The notes under the pieces were generated by a model. The model saw only the letters and a program-made list of their open reading frames with translations, ran no database searches and had not been told where the DNA came from. The position numbers were made by a program, and so were the translations under genes. A DNA stretch of 64,000 nt from Nannobrachium achirus (taxonomy: Eukaryota > Chordata > Actinopteri > Myctophiformes > Myctophidae): assembly GCA_963921795.1 (NCBI GenBank), contig OY997652.1, positions 17,755,440 to 17,819,439 of the forward strand, read 5' to 3'. Each line of letters begins with the position of its first letter. The first letter of the stretch is position 1. Below are positions 1 through 13,125 of this stretch, in pieces.

Positions 1-150
1 CTGTTGACTAAATACAGGGGTTTATTATCAGGCTACTGAAGAAACACTATTGTAATGATTATAGTTGTGCATGTGATTCTATTATGGTTTAGATATACAG
101 ATAGAGTTAACCTGGTTGCTCCAAAGTGGAGAGGAGAGGCCACTCCACTC

Positions 151-180
151 CACTCCACTCCACTCCACTCCACTCCTCTC

Positions 181-260
<80 letters not shown>

Positions 261-261
261 G

Positions 262-322
<61 letters not shown>
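151..322. repeat. compound microsatellite (CTCCA)n-(CT)n-(CA)n
   Basis: About 6 CTCCA units, then roughly 40 CT units and 30 CA units, directly adjacent. Confidence 0.97.
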
Positions 323-324
<2 letters not shown>

Positions 325-674
325 TCATCATGACAGAGATGAGGGCAGTCAAAAAGGGGTGAGATGACTTTTTAACTGAGAACTTCATTGGTTCATTCAC
401 TCCTGCCTGCCAAGCAGAAATGGGATTCTGTATTAATGTCAGCACAGCAGCATGCAGGTTCATTCCAGTTATAGGCTAGTGTGAAAAAGTGAGAGAGTAT
501 GACATCTTTGGCAGTGAAACTGTAAGTTATATAAATGTCTGCTGATTTAGCAGACCCAAGGTGTAAGTGTATGCCTATTGTAATGAGAGGTTTATTTGGA
601 AATGAAACTGACACTTTAAACAGTGAAGTTATAAGCAAGAATTTCTCCATGACCCAAAGCACTAGGCCTATATA

Positions 675-676
<2 letters not shown>

Positions 677-756
<80 letters not shown>
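677..756. repeat. (TG)n microsatellite
   Basis: About 40 uninterrupted TG units. Confidence 0.97.
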
Positions 757-758
<2 letters not shown>

Positions 759-2397
759 GGGTATCAATTATTACACATCAAAGACATTTGGCTTGAAAAA
801 GTCCTTATTTTCTAACAGAACATCAGACAGAAGCGAATAGAGAAGCTGCATCTGCAGGCATAAATAATTATGTTTGAAGTGTTTTCAGTTCTTAACCAAA
901 ACAGTCTTGTTACTGATCAACTAATGATCATAATGCACATTCCAGATGGGGTTGGGTAACAACCTCAGCCCATAGGGAAAAGTATTCAGTTAATTTATTG
1001 TTTCTAGTGGCACTTAGGTCTTGATGTCCTCATGAACTTCTTCTAAACTAAACCATTAAAACTTTTTATTGAAGTTCCACAGTCACAGGCATGGGCTTCA
1101 CCACATGTGGATTGATTAGTGGTGTGTGTGGTTACTGTGGTATAGGCGAAGTGTGTTCTGTATACAGACAGAGAATATGTCCCACTGGCACAAGATCAAA
1201 GTGAATCCCTTTTGATCTGTATTAATTAATTAGCGTGCTTTGCTATGCTTTGAGGTATAGTGTGATCTGTGATAACCATAACCAAGTGACTATTTCCCCC
1301 TATACCTGTTCAGCTGCCAACATAGGAACACTGGTTGGCATGGTAACCTCTGCCATCTGTGTAGCTTTCAAACTGAGGCATGACACTCAGGGGAGCTGTC
1401 AAGAAATCCTCTAATATCCAAGCAACTCTTGTTTAGAATATGTTACATCTGCTTGAAGTCTTTGGCCTTGCTGTGTGTTCTATAATCTTATTCATAATGG
1501 CTGACATACCATGGGAAAATATGAGCATTGATAGTATACTAAACTGAACAGTGTGACAAGATGTTTGGTTAACCACGTTAACACTGTGTCCCTATTTTGG
1601 GCATGTCATATAGGTGAAATTGTTACAAAATAAAATTAAAAGGTGTTTTGAAAACCTTTTCTAAAATAGTAGATTTACAAGCTCACATTGCATAATTTGC
1701 TATGCATTGTGATGTTGTAAATCAGCTATTTTTTTTAAATGTTATGAAAATGTTCAAAGAAATTTGAATGGCAAGCGGGTTTAATTCAGTGTATTGTGTG
1801 CAAATGAGTGATGCGTTCAATGGTGAAATTACAAGCGTGTATCTGAGGAAATTTGAGGTTTGGGTCTTGTGCCTACTATAGCATGCTGTCAGCAAATGTT
1901 GATTATTTTCTTAGAATTTATTCTATCAATTAGCCTACTTTTCAATTTATTTTCTTTGAATTGATTAATTGAGAAGTGTATCAAAAATACATCTTAACAA
2001 ATTGATTAACCACGCTAGTTTATATTTTGCTACACAACAGTAGTGATAATAGTGAAAATAGTGCAAATAGGGATTGATTTTTAATCAATTAGTGTGTTAA
2101 ATTAAATGATTGATATCGATTAGCTTATTATTATTTTATTATTGACCCTACTGTACATGTCTGATTAGTATAAATAGGATATGAGTTCAGGTCACAGATG
2201 CAGGATGCCAACCTTAGGATGCATAACTCAAGGTATAGAGGTGAGTTTGTCAACATGAACACATGAAGCAGATGTGTGGATGGATATCCCTGACCCCCTG
2301 GGCTCTGCATGTGCTCTGCCACACATAATGAGAGCTGAGACATTTTGACTCAAATAAGATTACTATAGGACTAATAGGTTATGGTTCAAGTTGGATT

Positions 2398-2398
<1 letters not shown>

Positions 2399-2477
<79 letters not shown>
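2399..2477. repeat. (CA)n microsatellite
   Basis: About 39 uninterrupted CA units. Confidence 0.97.
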
Positions 2478-2478
<1 letters not shown>

Positions 2479-2940
2479 ATTAAATAGCCAAATTAAGCCT
2501 ACCCTTGCCTTTCTTTCTCTGGTAAAACGTTCATATGACAATATAATATGACTAGGTTATAATATAATATAATAACTATAACATGACTTTTGACAAAGCT
2601 TAAGCTACATGCTGGCATCATCAGTGGGACCCAAATACAATAACATTTAACATTTTCATGGTTAGATGTAATTTGGTCTAATACAGCCTGTCATTTGGTC
2701 CACTGACACTCCAGAATTCCATTACTGCCCGTCTAGGCATATGTACTGTACTGAGAGAACAGTGAAACTTAGCTGTAGTAGGCCCATAGAACTCTGTCCC
2801 TGGGCGTCCCAGGACCCCATGAATATCCGAGTTGTGTTCAGCATGAGACACAAAACGATTGTGATAAAACATGATTGTGCAGGGCTGCAGGCTGGTGTAG
2901 GCAAGTCTTAAAACATATCAGTTGTGTATGATGATCATGC

Positions 2941-2976
2941 ATGTTTTAGTTATGACATATGTCATAACTAAAACAT
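2941..2976. repeat. perfect 36-bp palindrome
   Basis: The sequence ATGTTTTAGTTATGACAT is followed at once by its exact reverse complement with no spacer. Weaker symmetry (gatgatcatg ... catgatcatc) continues outside. Confidence 0.95.
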
Positions 2977-3159
2977 AGCCTACATGATCATCATATGCAT
3001 GCATTGCTATGCTACCACCCTAACCCTATATTTTTAGTTTGACTTAAATCCCATACAGTCCGTTCCTTTGTGAGTGATGATGAAAAATATGATTTGCGGC
3101 TGGCTTTGCTGCTACTGTTAGGAACCATTTGTTATTACTATTCCTTTAAAGTGTTCCGC

Positions 3160-3420
3160 GAAGTAACAACGTGCTTACTTCGACGTCATTTGCGTCACCG
3201 CGGTTGATGCCTTCTCCCCTTATACCTCTATGCTTCTCCCTCGAATGATTGGCCGAGCCGTGGGAATATGCAAGTATACTCTTGATTGATTGGCCTGGAG
3301 CCGGTGTTCAACAGCGCAGAGAACGCAGCATTTCTACTGACTCCGACATCACACACAGTCACACACACACACCGACTGTGTGTAGTGTACCTTGGATGCC
3401 GAGAAGGGATGGAACAGGCA
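3160..3420 (+). promoter_or_regulatory. candidate promoter / non-coding first exon of fam222a
   Basis: A CpG-richer island in AT-rich surroundings. It has a CRE-like gacgtcat (about 3182-3189) beside tgcgtcaccg, and two inverted CCAAT boxes (attgg near 3249 and 3288). Transcription toward the + strand would reach fam222a. No donor site can be assigned with confidence, so the link to fam222a is inferred. Confidence 0.3.
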
Positions 3421-6400
3421 CGTAAAATATAATCATGAAAATGTGCCTATTTTATTTAGTTGTTTTCACGTCGACAAAGTACACTTGATGGAATTGACCT
3501 CATCAATGGATAGTTCCACAGAGCTTTCCATCAACCATCGGGACATCAGCGGCGAGGTTGCTTTTTTTGCAGAGGAAATACGCCTTCCGATCAGGAGAAC
3601 GGCCAATCAACCGTGGCGAACCAAAGATAAACAAGCCTTATGATAAGATACAACTCTGTAAGAAATTGCTTATGTTCCACTTTTAGCGACTTTAGTTGCA
3701 TTTCACGTTTCATTGTCAAGTCTGTCTGTGGTCATATTGCCAAAAAAAAGGGGAACATCTATCTAAAAAAAATGCATCGTTTGGGATGGGGATATAGCAG
3801 GTGAATTACCATTGAATTGCATTATAATTATATTATGTGCTTGAATAACGTTTGCCCAGCAATTAAGGTGATCCTGCCTATAGATGACAGATTGATTAGG
3901 GGGAATCCCATGTTTACAAGATGTGTTGTGCGTTATGTCTGGGAGGACAGAGCAGCACTAATAGGTCGTAGGAGCGTCTCGCCCCACATTTGTTTTGTCC
4001 TGTTGTAGTAATGCGCTCTTGAGGGTTCGCATAAACGCAATCCAGGGAACAGGCATTTATTTTGGACCATAGTTATAACAGCCTGCAGCAGTGACTACTA
4101 GAGAAATTTTGCAACTGGGTTGCACTAAAATGCCCGTGCCGTGAGAATAGTTGGGCATATAATTATTCCCTATGTCTGTGTGGTATGTTTTGTTCGATTT
4201 AAAGGGTAGGGACCCCCCACATAATGAATCCACGTTAGCAACAGTGTTGAACACTTTGCTGTTGAATCTTTGCTTAGCTGTGAATCGGACCTATTATAGT
4301 GCAAAAGCTTCAAAAGGGTGACGTCTGACACAGTCCATTTGTCAGTATAGTGAGACGTGAATGGTTTTGTGACCGAGGTGCAGCAGTTGCAATAAAAGGA
4401 GGGCTTGTGTGTCAGAATCTCAGTGGTTACAGGAAACGCTTTGAAGTATATTATTGGCTCTTCAAAGCTGCCTCCGAAGGCTTAGCTTCCAATTCTATTG
4501 TCTAAAGCCGGAGGTGGGGATCATCGCACCTCATTGCACCGATGGCAGCCGAGGTTGAAGGTTGGCTGCTGCAGAGGGCCATATAGATTATGGGCCAGGT
4601 GTGAAATTCTATCCTGCATGCTTTCCTGTCTCTGTCAGATCATTTATTAGACAGAATGACGGGATGTCACACAGCTTCCCACCAGAGGTAGACTATAAAG
4701 GAGAAAAAGGGCTGCAATACATTATGCACCTCCACACAGGCCCATTTGCCATTAGGCTACCTGACCCAAACTATAAACAACACGGGGAACGAGGGGGCAT
4801 AAAACATTGTCAGAAATAACAATCTCTCTGTCCTGTCCCCCTCTCACATTATTACCACAGTATTATCAGGTTGCAAATTGTGAATTTTGCCTGATTAATC
4901 TACATTCCATTTAGCTATACATTTGTGTCCAATTTTAATAGCAGAGAATGTCACACCTGCCAGTTATGGTAGCCTATACTTCCTGCTTGTATTTGACAAC
5001 ACAGACATATGCTCAAATAACAAACTGTTCACTGTATGTCCACTTGTGATCTGTATTGACTTTGATACCTCTTTTACATATTCTTTATTTACTTTAGTAA
5101 ATCTACCTTTTTTATATTACTATTTTTTTTAATTCTTACAATTTATATATTCAAGCTGTTGGTGTGATGTGCTTTGTGGATCTGAGCTATATGGTTTATA
5201 GACTAATGTGGTCTTGTGTGAGGCTGGTTGATAACATGTAATATAAGATGTCATGTATGCCTAGGTATCCCTGGGGTTTCCCAATAATCTCCTTAAACTC
5301 CCATCAGCACTTTATCTCCATTTCCATGTAGACACGGTTTGTCATCTGGCTGCCTTCTCCCATCAAACCTGAGTTATTAGTGATGCTGGCCTGTGATATA
5401 GCCTCTGCAAGCTCACCCAGAGTGATATTTATTTATACTGCCTGCCATGACTATTATGAATTTTAGCCACTAGGACTGTTGAAGGTCATGTTTAATGCAA
5501 CGAGGACCGACCTAGATATTATATGTGTGCCCCAAAACCTGTAGCTGGGAGTTTTCTGCGATGCAATGCAAAGGTGATTGTGCCATGCAATGCAAAAGTG
5601 ATCTCTGAAAGAGATAGAGAGCCACAATATAACTCTCCTCTGAGGGATAATGTCAGGACTTTGTTGCTAAGCAGTTCCTCCTGTGCACCCATAGTAAGCA
5701 CCGTTTTATCTACTAAGGCATGTCGTGGGTAATTACAGGCAGCCTGCCATCTTTTGAAATCTGCCTAATTGGTCTTTTCATTTTAATAGGATGAGGGGGC
5801 AGAGGGACAGGGGGCTAAGGGTGGGGGGTTAAGGACTAGGCCACAGAGGTCAATTGGGGAGGGGTATGGACTGCCAGTCTTGTAAGCCCATTTCATACTT
5901 TGGTGTGCAACGCCGTCATGCGATGAACCATAAATGTGGCATTATTTGCCATTCAAATCGTAGGTCTAGGCTATGCCGTCTATGCTATGGTGCTCTGCCT
6001 CGCCTACCTCTCATGAATGATACACACACTGATTGCACTGAATGCAATATCTGCTCTTAATGTCGCAGTCACAGGAGGCTATTTTTGAGTATAGGATCAA
6101 AGCCCTTACTCCGAGAATATGTTGGTCTTTCCGTAATGCTTCATAGAGAGCTTATCATTTAGTGTGGAAAATAAGTTTGCTGCCATCATTTAAGAGCCCT
6201 GCAGGGAGTATTTCCACAATCATTCCTCTTGAGTTCTCTGTTTTATTAAAATTTTAATGACTTGAAGGAATCATTGACCCTTAACAGCATAATGAACGGC
6301 CCTGCTTGTGCAGAGGAGAGGGCTTGGTGAGTGGGGGTGGGTATGATGGCGGGGTTGGTTTCGTAGTGAGAATCGTTCACATACTGTAGCTAGCATGCTC

Positions 6401-6827
6401 TCTTTTGGGATACATTCTAGTAAGGAATAGCCTAGTTTAGCCTGAGAGCAATTTAAAACATTGTGCTATAGGTTTGGTGAAGTAAATTGGTTGATAGTTT
6501 ATTTTACCTATATTTTGCAGTATCCACGAGTTTCCAACGCCCCATAGTGCATTGCGCAGACGCTGTACCGAACTTCCGGCGCCGCAGCCGAGTGTGATTT
6601 ACAAGCTCACAACAGGCTGCATCTGCGACGCGACGTGAGCTTGTATGTCTGCTGTTAAACCGGAAGTGTGGTCCAAACAGGTCCAAATAATCTCCAGTAA
6701 ACTCCCGCACTCCTTTAAGTTGCATTATTGAAGATGTTGGAAAAGTATGAGTGTCACAACACTCATGTGTCCAGTTCTGTCAAGTCAAGTAGGCTATAAT
6801 GTGAACTTCAGCCACCATAGAATGATC

Positions 6828-7282
6828 GGGCTAGTCCCGTTTAGCCGGTGTAGCGATAGGGCGGTGTAGCGATAAGGCGGTGTAGTAACAGGGGGAGCCT
6901 TTCCAACAGACTGTAAAGCAAGAGATCTTCATCCCATTCATGCGGGATGCGGGATTAAAAGGCCTGGGCATAAATATAACGATTGCATTCACCACGGCTT
7001 CGTAACTCGCGCGGCGCTCCACCGGCCGCGCAGCCCTGGCCCGCTCTTCGCGGGCACTCGTGCCTGCGGCGCTCGGGCGCGAAGAGCAGGACCAAGGTCC
7101 GCTGGCCTTCGCGCCGCTTGCAATGTCGTGGACAATAACTGTGCCATATAACCATTGTATTGCTCATCAGTACGGTAGGAGAGCCCGTTCGTACATTTGC
7201 TCCTGTTAGTCCACTTCGCCGTCGCTACACCGCCCTATCGCTACACCGCCCTATCGCTACACCGGCCAAACGGGATTTTCCC
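6828..7282. mobile_element. Mutator-like non-autonomous element, 9-bp target duplication
   Basis: It is flanked on both sides by AGAATGATC (6819-6827 and 7283-7291). The terminal inverted repeats are about 60 bases (6828-6890 and 7218-7282) and contain tandem CGGTGTAGCGATAGGG units. The interior is GC-rich (7000-7130) and non-coding. Long inverted repeats plus a 9-base duplication are typical of Mutator-like elements; family assignment is inferred. Confidence 0.75.
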
Positions 7283-8855
7283 AGAATGATCATAGAGACA
7301 CAAAATTGAGAGAATAGTAGCTTGCATGTGTTCTTCTGTTTATTGTTCACAGGTTTGCAGGTGTGTATATATATATTATTTTTTTTGTTTTGTTTTGTAC
7401 AAGCTCCCATCATTTGCAGTTTTAAAGCAAAAAAAAAAGTAGAGAGATAGAAAAAACATTAATGAAAACAGGCCAGTATTCAAATATTTCTGGAATGGAA
7501 TTAAGTGAAATACAAGCAGGTCAGATAGATTTCAGACCTTAGATACATGTATCAGATATACCAGTCAAAATGATGAATGTTTTCAATAACTACCTCAGAC
7601 CTGGATTCTACCAAATTGCCTCCCAGAAATGATCAGTCAGTCATTGCTGTTTCAAGTGTTCTGTTAACCGTTTATGAAGATATGAGAGCTGTTCTCTCCA
7701 AGTAATAGCCTAATATCTATGAAGATATTGATTGATTGGCTGACTTGCCCTTTGTCCATTTGCACTGGCAGCAGTCAAGGTGAGGTTTAAACTAATATAT
7801 AAATATAATGAATGGAGCAAGCAACACCCAAACCGCTTCTCTATCAGCTCATGAACCCAAAGGTTGGTCAGTGTGCCCTAGCAGATCAGATAAGACCATG
7901 TTTACCTCTTATTACCAACTGAGTGTCAGTATTTAGACATCATCCCATGCAGGGCAGGGAGTGTTGATCTGACCGGTGTTACTGTCTGAGTGCGAGGGGC
8001 ACATTTGAGTGAGTGCAAGTCGCCCTGCTCCTGACCAACGCTGTTTGGATTGTGCCTGGCTGCTGCTCCAAGTTAATGGCTCCACATTCTTCTGTAGGGT
8101 TTAAAGTTAAGCATAAACGCTTTAGAGAGCACCTTGTCGAACGACTGTATTATACACATTATGTGCATTATTGAGGAAAAATATCCTTATTTTACATTAT
8201 CTTCCATTTAGAATTAATTCATGGTTTATTGCATAACTAAATGTTTCACTAGGCTTTCTGTAAATGGAAATGTGTTATTGTATTGCAGTTAAATACTAAA
8301 GCAAATACTAGAAAGCCAAATATTGATTTATTTTACCTTAATAACGAGAGCAAATAGAGGCAGTTCCAGCAGATTAGGGAGCGAAAGAAAGCGACAGCAA
8401 CAAATTGAACTCTACAACAGTGACAGTATTTTCAACACACAGCACATATTCCTTTCAATGAAAAACCCAGAGCGCTCATTATCACGGGCAGTTAGTAGTG
8501 GAAGGACAAAGTGTACGTAATACCTTCATAATAGTATGACAGCCTAGTGGCAGGTTCCAGACTGTGAAAAAAACATTTAACACAATGACAGTGCATTGTT
8601 AGTTGTGGATTCTTGAATCCTACGGGCTAATTATTTCTGCTCTAGTCTAATGTGTGATCTGTCTGTAAAAGTATGGAACAAATAAAATAATAATTGAAAT
8701 TATGATTATAATTTAATAATAAGTAATTAATGGTAAAATGTATTAGTGTAATATGTATTCAGTCTGACTAGAAGCTGGGACAAAACATATGAACACAATG
8801 ATAAAAGTGAATGAGCAAAGTAGACAGAGGGTGTGATATTAAAAGTAGAAGCATG

Positions 8856-9010
8856 GCCTGGGCCAGAGGGTAGTGGTCCAGGCACCCAGGCTGATAATCT
8901 AGCCCTTGCATCGTTGTAGGTTCGAGTCCCAATCCTGACAACCTTTGCTGCGTGTCACCCCTATCAATAGGGGTGACACCTATCAATAAAGGCAGAAAAA
9001 GCCCCCAAAA
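8856..9010 (+). mobile_element. tRNA-derived SINE, copy 1
   Basis: A perfect B-box GGTTCGAGTCCC is followed by a ctttgctgcgtgtcacccc body and a tatcaataaaggc tail. Same family as 40533-40720 and 24911-25096. Confidence 0.75.
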
Positions 9011-10052
9011 AGTAGAAGCATAGATTTGACGTCTCTGGGATTTTAGGCAGTCATTGTATTTATTGGATGTATTTTAAGCATTTGCATGAATTGTATGGAA
9101 AGCCCTGCTTAACACTGTTGTAATACCTTTTACAGGAGCTAATCTCAATGGAAATGAGTCTCATTGTTATCAGTGGCAGGCCTTGAGCGTGGTTATTGTG
9201 TAGGGCAGAGAGGCTCTGGGATGTTTGGATGTTCTGCATTTCAACCTTTGTGCCTTTGTATTTTCAGAGAGGGAGAACATAAGAGAGAATATAGTTCTCT
9301 CTTATATGGCGCTCTGATACCAATTATGCAAACTAATAGAGAATTTAACCAGGCTGGCTCTTATCATCCTAATCCGAGAGTAATAGAATCTATTAAAAAT
9401 GTATGAGAGGGTGGGGGTAGCTGGTGTGGGCGAGTGTGTTCAGATGAACCCAACATCTCCAGCGCCGCTGCCTGCTGTCTAGATCTGTCTGTCAGACTCT
9501 CACAACGTGCCCTGTCTCCAGTATTACTTTATAGTACACCTTAAATAACACATAAAATGCAATTTGCAATTGTATGCCATTATGTTATTGTAAAATTACT
9601 CCCTTTTAGCCCCACAAAGACATTAAATGCTTTGTGTTTCACTATTGCTCAATATGCTAAATACGGTATTTCTTTGTAAAGCCAGCCTGTGCTGCACTTT
9701 CCTTCCTATGTTATACAGTTATTTTCTGTCCACGCTGCCAGGCAAAAAAGTGGATTGGTGAGAAAAAATGTTAGCATAGCACTCATACTAATCCAACTCG
9801 TAAAGGATGCTGAAAGCTTCCTTCGTTATCATCTAACGTGTGTGCGTGCGTGCGTGTGTGGGGCATGTATCTTTTGTCTGTGCATTTTTGTATTTATTGA
9901 AAGGAATGGTCTTCACAGCAATGCACCTCCAGAATCAATCTTTATTGTCACATAACAGTCACAGGTTTACAGACGACGTCTCAGTCAAGAGACCTTCATC
10001 GGATCTGATCAATACATTAAGACATTACAGATGAATGAAGGTGTTCCTGTAG

Positions 10053-10320
10053 CAGGGCCGGACTGGGACATAAATTTGGCCCTGGCATCTTGGCCCAAGG
10101 CAGCGGCGCGTTGCGGGCTTGTATGCTGTTAAATGTTTGGGTGGGACTCCTGGGCCACAGTAGCCTGTGATTGGGCTACTAGGCCAGTATTCAGATGATA
10201 GACAAGCCAGTAGGCCAATCATTTTCTTTATCTTTTTTTGGCCCACAGGCCCACAGACCCACTTACATAGTCGGCCCACCGGGCATATGTCAGGTATGCC
10301 AGATGCCCAGTCCACCCCTG
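10053..10320. mobile_element. hAT-like MITE with 8-bp target duplication
   Basis: Exact duplication TCCTGTAG flanks it (10045-10052, 10321-10328). Terminal repeats are CAGGGCCGGACTGGGA and, inverted, CAGGGGTGGACTGGGC. No coding capacity. Confidence 0.85.
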
Positions 10321-10479
10321 TCCTGTAGTGTACTTTTGTGCCTGAATTTTCATACAGACAATCCGTGAACAGCACCATATGAAACTGGGGCTCGATAAAA
10401 CCACATTGTTGACATGCTTGCACAGGTGATCAAAATGGGACTTTGTCAACAAGCAGGTAAAATTTTAAAGGAAAATGCT

Positions 10480-10860
10480 TTTTGGAATATGGGGAAATGT
10501 GGCTTTGTTTCGAGTGGCACAGAGGTAAGATTTCTGTCCACTCCCTGTGGAGACTAGGATTTGAATCCTTCACAGTGTCAGCTCCAGTGAACACAATTGG
10601 GGTGTTCATGGGTGGGAAGCCAGTTGGGGAAGTCATTCTCTGTTGCTAGCGTATCCTACAGGTTGGTGGGGGTCCCTGTTCAGCAGGGAGCGGAACTGGG
10701 AAGTATAGTGTGTTCCTCTGCATGCATTATGCCCTCCCTGCCTTTGAAACTCCTCATTGTCAGGTTAAGAAGCGGCTGGTGACTTAATGTATATTGGAAG
10801 AGACGTGGTGTCTACCCTTTCCCCAAGACCAGTAGGGGAAGGGTATAAATGGGCAAAACA
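10480..10860 (+). mobile_element. tRNA-like SINE family B, copy 1
   Basis: Has a B-box-like ggatttgaatcc near 10557. The body (tcctcattgtcaggttaag, then ccccaagaccagt) is shared with 23560-23870 and in part with 60236-60352. Confidence 0.55.
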
Positions 10861-11309
10861 AATGATTTAAAAAAAAAAGAAAAAGGGATTTTAGGAGAAT
10901 GGCACTTGTATGGAACTTTTCTAGTGGAGGAATATAGCTTTGCACCAGGACCCAAACGAAAATGTGCCAAACCGTTTCAAACACTGTTTGGGTCTCCTGG
11001 GCTGCTCCAGCTCACACCCATGAGGCTGTTTAGTGGTAGAAGAAAGATTGTTGAAGGTCAGGCCCATGAGGAATTTGGGGCTTTAAGGAGGGTGTCACGC
11101 TTGCTTTACACATTTTTATGCCCCACTTTGATATGTTTACCACTATCTAAATATGTCTTTGCTGCATTTTGGGAGGAGGAAGAAAGTGTGCTGCACAAAC
11201 CGAGTATTAGTGCATATGGGCAGCTTTATTTTCCTCAGAAATGTGAGTCAATTTCAGCTTAGATTGTCAGCCAAGGAAAGGGGACAAGACGTGAGCGTGA
11301 TTATAGAAG

Positions 11310-11370
<61 letters not shown>
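11310..11370. repeat. (TG)n microsatellite
   Basis: About 29 TG units. Confidence 0.97.
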
Positions 11371-11371
<1 letters not shown>

Positions 11372-12469
11372 TCCCTTTTACCTGAAGACATTTGTTTTGT
11401 ATTTCAAAGAGATATATATGGTTGTTTATGTCTTATCAAAAGTGTCAATGGTATTCTCTGAAGGTCCTCAGGGGAAGCCATCTGGTTTCTATTAGACTTA
11501 AAGAGGAAGGATCGGTTCTCTGCCTATTTGAACCATCACAACCATCATCTAGTCTCTTCATCACTTCCCTTGTTGCTCCTGCAGTGACCTTGTTTTATCT
11601 TCTCGTGCTTAGCCCTGTCCTGAGCCCAAGGATGACAATGGGTTATAAAATGAGACATTTTACTTTTCGTGCCATTTTCCCAGAGACCCCAGAGTCTATC
11701 ACTGATGGAAAGAGCCAATTTGTCTGCCAGAGCGTCATTATCAGAAAACCTTGGGAGACAAAAGATGGACTGCATAGTGCAGGGTCCTTATCTCTCTGGC
11801 AGACCCTCAGTGAACCACATCATGTTTGATAACACTGCTTATCAGCCACTCTGATGTCACCCCAAACTGGCGAGGATTGAATGTCCTTGCAGCTTAAACT
11901 TTGTCCTATTTTCCTATTATCCGTGACTGTGGAAACCTTGCAGACATTAGCTTATAGGAAATGGAAATTAAAGCTTCATAACAGTCACAGAAAAGTGCTG
12001 AAAGAGCTGAACAAATGGAGATTGTATCCAATCAGGAGCTTTTTGAAGAGTGGAAGACAATTGTTGGCAGTGCAACAAAATGAGATACAATGCAACATGG
12101 CTTAACAGTTGGCACATTTTTGCGTTAGTAGCCTTATTTTAGTTTGAATTGAGCTATGCTTGTGGCTGCCAGAGAATATTATCGTATTAGCATTGCAGAA
12201 ATATGGTCTGTACTGTAGTTACTTCTCATAAGCTGAATTGAGATATCAGTTTGCCAATTACAGTGGAAGAGACGGAATATGCTAAAGTCCCATACATCAA
12301 GGAATATAAGGCATGGCGCTTGCTTTTGTTGTGAAACACATTTTCTGGAGGGCTGGATAAATGGCATCACAGAGATCTTAGCCCTGATAATGTTATTCTA
12401 CTGTCTCACATTACTTTGATCTCGGGTCCCTTTGCCTTAAATTTTGTCAGGATAGGTAACTGTAAGCCC

Positions 12470-12586
12470 AAAGCCTAATTTATACTTTGTTGCATGTCTC
12501 GTTCACCGAAAATCACATATTTTCAAGCTATTTTCAAGCTACTAGTCACACTGTCATGCGACTAGTAGCCTATAAATTAGGCATAC
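12470..12586. repeat. AAAGCC foldback element, diverged
   Basis: The ends gcctaatttata and tataaattaggc are inverted repeats. The core hairpin is replaced by a ttttcaagcta duplication. Confidence 0.5.
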
Positions 12587-13031
12587 GTTTTCACAAAACA
12601 TCTTTAGATGAAACTTTGTTACACGTTTCTTATTTTCACTTTTATGGTTTCAGTGAAAACGTCTTTTTGTTTAAAACAGTGGCTTCTCTTTGTGAATTCT
12701 AATGTCCCCCTCCTTGATGTATTTCCATATAGGAACAAATTAGAGGGTAATGGAAGGTATTCTGACTCTCGTCTCATTTTTTGCCAGTAAAGTACTGAAG
12801 GCTTTTCCCCGCAGATACCTTTCCACTTTACTCTGTTCTTTCTTTGCCTTTTCTGCTCATCCCTCTTTTGACAAATTGTGTCGTAGTGGAAGGGTTGTTG
12901 TGAAATTGGTTGGAATTGGTTTCAGAAGTCTGACCTTACCAAGGCTTTTAGGTTTCCATGTGTGTGTGATCAGATGAGAAAAGCCATGCTGAGCAGTTTG
13001 AAGTGAGCTGTCACTATGGGGCGGAAGGAAA

Positions 13032-13125
13032 GCCTGATTTATATTATATTTGGTTGCGCACTAGTGTTGTGAACTGAAAGTATCCGATCTACAAGCTCAC
13101 GTGAGCTTGTAGATCGGCTATTTTC
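13032..13125. repeat. AAAGCC element with perfect 34-bp core palindrome
   Basis: The left arm begins aaagcctgatttata. The core at 13084-13117 is a spacer-free palindrome of CCGATCTACAAGCTCAC. Confidence 0.8.

Larger units (their letters stand above)
1..3159. other. upstream non-coding region with microsatellites
   Basis: Holds a (CTCCA)n/(CT)n/(CA)n cluster, two further dinucleotide arrays, one diverged hairpin-family copy (1664-1733) and a perfect 36-base palindrome (2941-2976). No gene is recognised. Confidence 0.6.

Noticed and set aside
33..367. Overlapping open frames rich in Cys-Val, Leu-Ser or His-Thr repeats
   Set aside because: They are translations of the (CT)n/(CA)n microsatellite. 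The same holds for all CVCV/HTHT frames at 0.7, 11.3, 19.7, 25.3, 29.4, 47.8 and 62.8 kb.
3392..3643. 83-codon frame near the candidate promoter
   Set aside because: No recognisable domain and no family resemblance; such a frame is expected by chance. Possibly a 5' leader, but unsupported.
8925..8940. tRNA gene
   Set aside because: The B-box belongs to a dispersed SINE; no cloverleaf could be drawn and two other copies show the same flanks. The same applies at 25010 and 40610.
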